From: CAZOIA01 sp964579675
Lineage (GTDB): Bacteria; Planctomycetota; Phycisphaerae; UBA1845; PWPN01
NCBI GenBank assembly: GCA_964579675.1
Contig: CAZOIA010000244.1
Coordinates: 1 to 7,460 of the forward strand
Length of the DNA: 7,460 nt
Direction of reading: 5' to 3'
The notes beneath the pieces are model-generated. The model had not been told where the DNA came from. It worked only from the letters and a program-made list of their open reading frames with translations, and did not search any database. Below, one piece after another: positions 3,570 through 7,460 of the stretch; the first letter of the stretch is position 1, and each line of letters begins with the position of its first letter. The position numbers and the translations under genes are program-made.

Positions 3570-6532
3570 CCGTCGATCTCCTGTGGTTCGGCTGATGCTT
3601 CGGCGTTGGTCGCATCAGGTGTTTCATCCTCGCGCTGGCTGGCGCGCTGGTCGGCAAGGCGTAAGATCGCTTCGAGGTACGCCAGACCCCACCAGCCGAA
3701 GCGGCGGGTGAGCTTCCAGAAGCGTTCGGCGACGCCGGAGTCCAGGCGATGGGGTGGACGCGCCAAACGTTGCGCAGCGGCGAGTCTGACGCTGAGCCCC
3801 GGTAGTTCCAAGGTGACCTCCGGCGGGTCATCGTCGATCACGACGGGCGCGAAGGGGCGGCCGCGGCCATGGTGGGCGGCGATCAGATGCAGTATCAGGT
3901 CGCGCAGCACGGGATCCCTGGGCAGCCGATCGGCGGCACGCTCGGCCAACTGCACGGAGAGCATTTCGTGTCGAAAGCCGTCGGGCAGTTTGCTTTGGGC
4001 GCGAGCCGCGCGTCGGGTGGAAGGGGTACTGGGCATTCTTGCCGACTTGGCCCAGAGCGCCGGTTGGGCCCCCGCGTCGGTGCAATCGCCGTTGATCAGC
4101 AGTGCTTGAAACCGCTCATCGGCCTTGCCCAAGTCATGAAGGTCGGCCGCTTGGTGCAGCGCCTCGGCCCAGTCGTTAGCGGGTAGAAGCCTCAGCACGG
4201 TGTCGAGTTCGCATCGTACGTGTTGCAGGTGTTCGTCCAGCGGGACGGGCCTCTCGCGCCTGACACGGGACAATTCGTCCTCGCCATCGTCCATCGCGGG
4301 CATGACCCGCGACTCCGGGGTGCGCCGGCGAGTTCGCAACACGACGCCCTTCCCGTCGGGATAGCGCTCTTCCTCAAGCCCAAGAGCGGGCTTCGCCAGC
4401 AGCCGCATGGCTTTAGCGACGTCACCCAATTCGTGGGGTGCCAGTGCAGCCGCCTGTCGCAGGGCGGCGCGCAGATCATCGCGACGTAGCGAGACTTCGG
4501 CATCGGCGATCCAGGTGCGGAGCGGTTCGACGGATTCGTCTTCGGGCCAATTCTCCAGCCGCTGCGGATACAGCCGAAGAACCACACGACCGCGCGATCT
4601 TTGGTAGGCCCGCTCGGCGATATCTTTAGGGGACTCATCCGGGATATGGCCGAAGGTGTCCCAGCCGCCCGCAGTCGCGCGCAGCACGATGGTGTCACCC
4701 GGACGCAGGTCGCGCCGTAGGTCGCGGATGAGAGTGCAGCGTTCGACGCCGCGCCAGGCTAGCGCGTGACGCTTTGCGCGGCCCTCCTCATCCTTGTCTG
4801 GTATTCTGCTGCCAAGCAGGTCCGAACGGTCTTCGTCTGGCGGTTCTCGTTCAGGATGAGCCAGCCAAGCACGGACGACGCCGATGGGCACAGGCATGCA
4901 CTCGGGCGACGAAGGCGGGCACAAACTGACAATCTGCCGCCAAATCTCTTCGTTGTCATTCTCGGGCAAGTCATCGCGCCAGCACACGTTGACGTCCGGC
5001 TCGCCGCGCTGAGGGCCGTGCAGGAACAACGAGACGTCCGGGTCTGGCGCGGGAATCGGATTCGTTTGCGCCCACATGTCCACGTAGGCAGGGAACATGA
5101 CCGGAGCATCCGGACGTGGCGCGAGCATTTCCGTGATGTTGTCGGCGCCGTCAAGCTTCGCATTCATGGCGTTGACGCCGAAGTCCACCGCGTTGCCGGT
5201 CGCGACGGATTGGAGCCATGCCCAAGTCGCCGCCAGGGCCGGACCGTAGATCCGATCGTCACCCTCGACCTGATCGGCACGGATCATGACGCAGCCGCGG
5301 GCGTTGATGTCGCGGCCGGTTCGGTTGAGCCGGCCGAAGCGCTGGCGCAGGGCGTCGAGTGAGGCGCACTCGCTGACCATCGCATCGAAATCGAAGTCGG
5401 CGCCGACTTCCAGGCACTGTGTCGCGACGACGAACATCGGCCGCAGGTCGTCGTCCGACTCGACCCGTGCCTTGCCGACACGCGCCTGGATTGCCCGGGT
5501 AAGCTCATCACGGTCCAAGGGACGCATCCGACCGATAGCCAAGTAAATGTCACATTCCGGTCGCTTCAACTTGTGGAGCACCTCCGGCAGCCGCTGATGG
5601 ACTGCTCGCGCGGTAGCCACGCGATTGACGACTACAGCAATGTTCCGGTGCTGATCGTCCTGAAGCTCGACCGCCTTTGCGGCAAGTTCGGCAGCCAGTT
5701 CGGCGATGGCATTCTTTCCCTTGGCTTTTGCGGCAGGGCGCAGTGAAATCAACTTGGGTTTGCCATGCCGATCCTGAAGGACATCGCGGTCCTCATCATC
5801 CAGGCGAAAGACCTCTGTATTCGGTACATCGCCCGGCGTGGCGGTCATCTGCACGAAGTGGAATGGCGTATTGATCGGCTGCTCGGCCCACGTCTCACCG
5901 CTGTACCGCCGCACTGCGTCGAGGGTCTGCGCGAACGGCTGGCTGATGTGGGCCTCGTCGAGGAGGATCGTGCTGTCGTGCGCGATCAGAGCGGCGTGCA
6001 TCGGCGCCGCCTCCGGCGAGACGCCGTAACCGCGAAACAGCAAGCGCGAGCCGACCTGGTCGATCGTGCTGGTGATAATCGTCGGCTGGGTGATCGAGCG
6101 GGCCCAGCGGTTATCGCGGACGATCCCGCCGCGCATCATCGCCACGTCCAACGGCGGAGCGTCGGCGTCCCCGCTCACCAGCCGCAGCGCCTCAGCGACA
6201 GCATACAGGATCGTACCGGACGAAGCGTCACGCAGCTTCTTCGCGATCTCTTCAGCCCGTTCGTAGGCTTCATCGACAATCACGCGGCGATTGACCACGA
6301 AGAAGATCCGCCGTCCGACGGTGCGCTCGGCGGGATTTCGCGCCACCTGCACCGCCAGGGCTAACACTGCGACGTCGACGCAGGCCGTCTTGCCGCTGGA
6401 CGTCGGCAAATCGATGAACCGGGGCCAGTTGCCGCTGCACACCTGCTGAGCCAGGCGCCGCTGCCACGGGAATGGATCGTGACCCCACAAGGCCTTGAAG
6501 AAGTCATCGAATTGTGTAGCCGACAGACTCAT
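3566..6532 (-). CDS. cas3: Type I-G Cas3: SF2 helicase with C-terminal HD nuclease
   Basis: This 988-residue effector nuclease-helicase is recruited by Cascade to unwind and degrade target DNA. The helicase comes first: Walker A LPTSSGKT (42-49), DEAH (192-195), motif III TAT (230-232), QCLEVGADFDFDA (372-384) and motif VI QRFGRLNRTGR (397-407). A long middle region (about 430-760) has no motif I recognise. The HD domain is C-terminal: His768 or His771, His799-Asp800 in DLHDLGKAD, His855 in FRHEM and His887-His888 in AAHHGRGRPF. A Trp-rich element (FGWWGLAYLEAILRLAD) follows. Most other type I Cas3 proteins carry HD at the N-terminus; the reversed order is typical of I-G. The ATG at 6532 overlaps the csb2 stop (ATGA) and has AAGGAG 8 bases upstream. 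An open in-frame extension to 6910 lies over csb2 and is not used. All catalytic residues seem present. Confidence 0.96.
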   Translation of the reverse strand: MSLSATQFDDFFKALWGHDPFPWQRRLAQQVCSGNWPRFIDLPTSSGKTACVDVAVLALAVQVARNPAERTVGRRIFFVVNRRVIVDEAYERAEEIAKKLRDASSGTILYAVAEALRLVSGDADAPPLDVAMMRGGIVRDNRWARSITQPTIITSTIDQVGSRLLFRGYGVSPEAAPMHAALIAHDSTILLDEAHISQPFAQTLDAVRRYSGETWAEQPINTPFHFVQMTATPGDVPNTEVFRLDDEDRDVLQDRHGKPKLISLRPAAKAKGKNAIAELAAELAAKAVELQDDQHRNIAVVVNRVATARAVHQRLPEVLHKLKRPECDIYLAIGRMRPLDRDELTRAIQARVGKARVESDDDLRPMFVVATQCLEVGADFDFDAMVSECASLDALRQRFGRLNRTGRDINARGCVMIRADQVEGDDRIYGPALAATWAWLQSVATGNAVDFGVNAMNAKLDGADNITEMLAPRPDAPVMFPAYVDMWAQTNPIPAPDPDVSLFLHGPQRGEPDVNVCWRDDLPENDNEEIWRQIVSLCPPSSPECMPVPIGVVRAWLAHPEREPPDEDRSDLLGSRIPDKDEEGRAKRHALAWRGVERCTLIRDLRRDLRPGDTIVLRATAGGWDTFGHIPDESPKDIAERAYQRSRGRVVLRLYPQRLENWPEDESVEPLRTWIADAEVSLRRDDLRAALRQAAALAPHELGDVAKAMRLLAKPALGLEEERYPDGKGVVLRTRRRTPESRVMPAMDDGEDELSRVRRERPVPLDEHLQHVRCELDTVLRLLPANDWAEALHQAADLHDLGKADERFQALLINGDCTDAGAQPALWAKSARMPSTPSTRRAARAQSKLPDGFRHEMLSVQLAERAADRLPRDPVLRDLILHLIAAHHGRGRPFAPVVIDDDPPEVTLELPGLSVRLAAAQRLARPPHRLDSGVAERFWKLTRRFGWWGLAYLEAILRLADQRASQREDETPDATNAEASAEPQEIDG

Positions 6533-7460
6533 GGCTGGTACTCCTTCCACGGTCGACACACCCCATAGCCGCGATAGCGTCCCGCCCCCAGCAGAAGCGG
6601 CCCCTCGATCAGTTGGTCGAACCGCAGCCAGGCGTGCACTTGCTGGCGCGACGGCTCGCCGTTCTTCACAGGCATCAGCGGGAACCCGCTTCCCTTGTCC
6701 GCCACCGCGCGCGGCGCGCCGCGGAACCAGCTCGTCTTGTCGATATCGATCCCCGTGGGTCGAGGCAGGCCCTGTCGCTCGCAGCTCTCGGCGATCACCT
6801 CGGCTACCTCCAGCGACCATCGCTGCCGATCCTTCGCCCGCTCGGCTTTTGGATGGCGGTCCAGCACGATCGGTGTGACCGTTGCCCAGGTGGCGCTCGG
6901 GCCGGTCCACGTGCGGCCCTGCAAAGTGAACGGAGGCGAAGGCCGCGTCTCCCGTGCCAGCGTCCAGGCGCCCAGGGAGCCGAGCCGCAACGGGATGGTC
7001 TGCGGTTGGCCTTCGTCGTCATAGAGCAGCCCGCGCAATGCCCGTCCCCGTTCACGCGGCGCGACCGCCTCGGGAAACGCCAAGCCGATGCCCATGAGGT
7101 GCCCATCGGCGTGTTCGTGGCCGACGAACGCCAACGGCACCAGCGCCACATGCGGCTCCCGCGAGGGCGAGCGGTCCGGCTGATGCCCGCTGAGCCACTC
7201 CGGCTTCGGATCACAGTGTTTGAGGATCGTCTTTTGCATCGCTGTCAGCAGTTGCCAGGTGGATTCCAGGCCAACCACTGGACCCTCGTCGATGCTCAAC
7301 ACCAACAGGTTCCGATCGAATGCGCCCGAAACCACCGGCTGTGTGGCTTTTCCAGCGCCGGCCCGGCGATACCCCTGCCAGCGGCTGATCGTGGGACGCA
7401 CACTCCTGGGCTCGCGATCCCCGAAGCGCTCGGCCAGCTCCTTCTTGAGTGCGGCCTTGG
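6529..7460 (-). CDS. csb2: Csb2, Cas5-Cas6 fusion of type I-G (5' partial)
   Basis: 309 residues and the stop codon are visible; the frame stays open to the window edge, so the N-terminus is missing. The GTG at 7401 is not the start, because the upstream codons continue as plausible protein (KAALKKELAERFGDREPRS). Csb2 (GSU0054 family) combines a Cas5-like part with a Cas6-like C-terminal part and is thought to cut pre-crRNA and hold the crRNA 5' handle in Cascade. Family-like motifs are VALVPLAFVGHEHADGHL, followed by a MGIGLAFP stretch, then WATVTPIVLDRHPK, and near the C-terminus GPLLLGAGRYRGYGVCRP, which has the Gly-rich loop of Cas6-type RAMP proteins. His residues in the HEHADGH segment are candidates for RNA cleavage, but I cannot assign the catalytic one. 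The stop codon overlaps the cas3 ATG. Csb1 (Cas7) would be expected upstream of it. Confidence 0.92.
   Translation of the reverse strand, partial: KAALKKELAERFGDREPRSVRPTISRWQGYRRAGAGKATQPVVSGAFDRNLLVLSIDEGPVVGLESTWQLLTAMQKTILKHCDPKPEWLSGHQPDRSPSREPHVALVPLAFVGHEHADGHLMGIGLAFPEAVAPRERGRALRGLLYDDEGQPQTIPLRLGSLGAWTLARETRPSPPFTLQGRTWTGPSATWATVTPIVLDRHPKAERAKDRQRWSLEVAEVIAESCERQGLPRPTGIDIDKTSWFRGAPRAVADKGSGFPLMPVKNGEPSRQQVHAWLRFDQLIEGPLLLGAGRYRGYGVCRPWKEYQP

Noticed and set aside
3297..4109. Plus-strand ORF of 270 codons
   Set aside because: It is antisense to cas3 and the 317-residue gene; the Ser/Arg/Ala-rich composition is typical of a GC-rich shadow frame.
6533..6910. N-terminal extension of cas3 to 6910
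   Set aside because: It would overlap the csb2 coding sequence by about 380 bases. The ATG at 6532 has a good ribosome binding site and the ATGA overlap, and the encoded protein begins like other Cas3 N-termini from there.
1..7460. tRNA, rRNA, transposase or anti-CRISPR genes
   Set aside because: I saw no tRNA-like cloverleaf, rRNA segment, transposase motif or small conserved ORF outside the cas genes on either strand.

Overview
The window holds the 3' part of a type I-G (formerly I-U) CRISPR-cas locus. Every gene I can support lies on the minus strand. Reading in the direction of transcription (right to left) the order is: csb2 (Cas5-Cas6 fusion, 5' end outside the window), cas3 (helicase first, HD nuclease at the C-terminus), a 317-residue protein of uncertain role, a cas4-cas1 fusion, cas2, a leader-like spacer of about 250 bases, and the leader-proximal end of a CRISPR array that runs off the left edge. 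The Cas4-Cas1 fusion, Csb2 and the C-terminal HD domain in Cas3 together identify the subtype. The Cas7-like Csb1 and the large subunit Csx17/Cas8g are not in the window and would be expected beyond position 7460.

The genes are packed as one transcription unit. csb2/cas3 and cas3/the 317-residue gene overlap by ATGA, cas4-cas1/cas2 are one base apart, and the only real gap (46 bases) lies before cas4-cas1, which has its own strong GGAGG ribosome binding site. In this layout Csb2 would process crRNA and join Cascade, Cas3 would degrade targets, and Cas4-Cas1 plus Cas2 would select and insert new spacers next to the leader.

The array shows two complete, identical 36-base repeats, the last 6 bases of a third, and two 37-base spacers. 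In minus orientation the repeat begins GTTTCCGCG, carries an 8-bp stem with a 4-base loop, and ends ATTGAAGC. This puts the leader between cas2 and the array. The leader zone has an AT-rich island with a near-perfect palindrome and a full match to the IHF consensus. Directly after the cas2 stop codon there is a 65-base concentric hairpin.

The DNA is GC-rich (roughly 60-65% by eye), and the 317-residue gene is visibly less GC-rich. The hairpin after cas2 and a degenerate heptamer tandem repeat inside the Cas4 linker resemble dispersed repeats I remember from Planctomycetota and related genomes. This is only a weak hint about the host; the cas genes themselves do not fix the phylum. The least understood parts are the 317-residue Cas3-linked protein, the low-complexity insert in Cas4, and the structured leader region.
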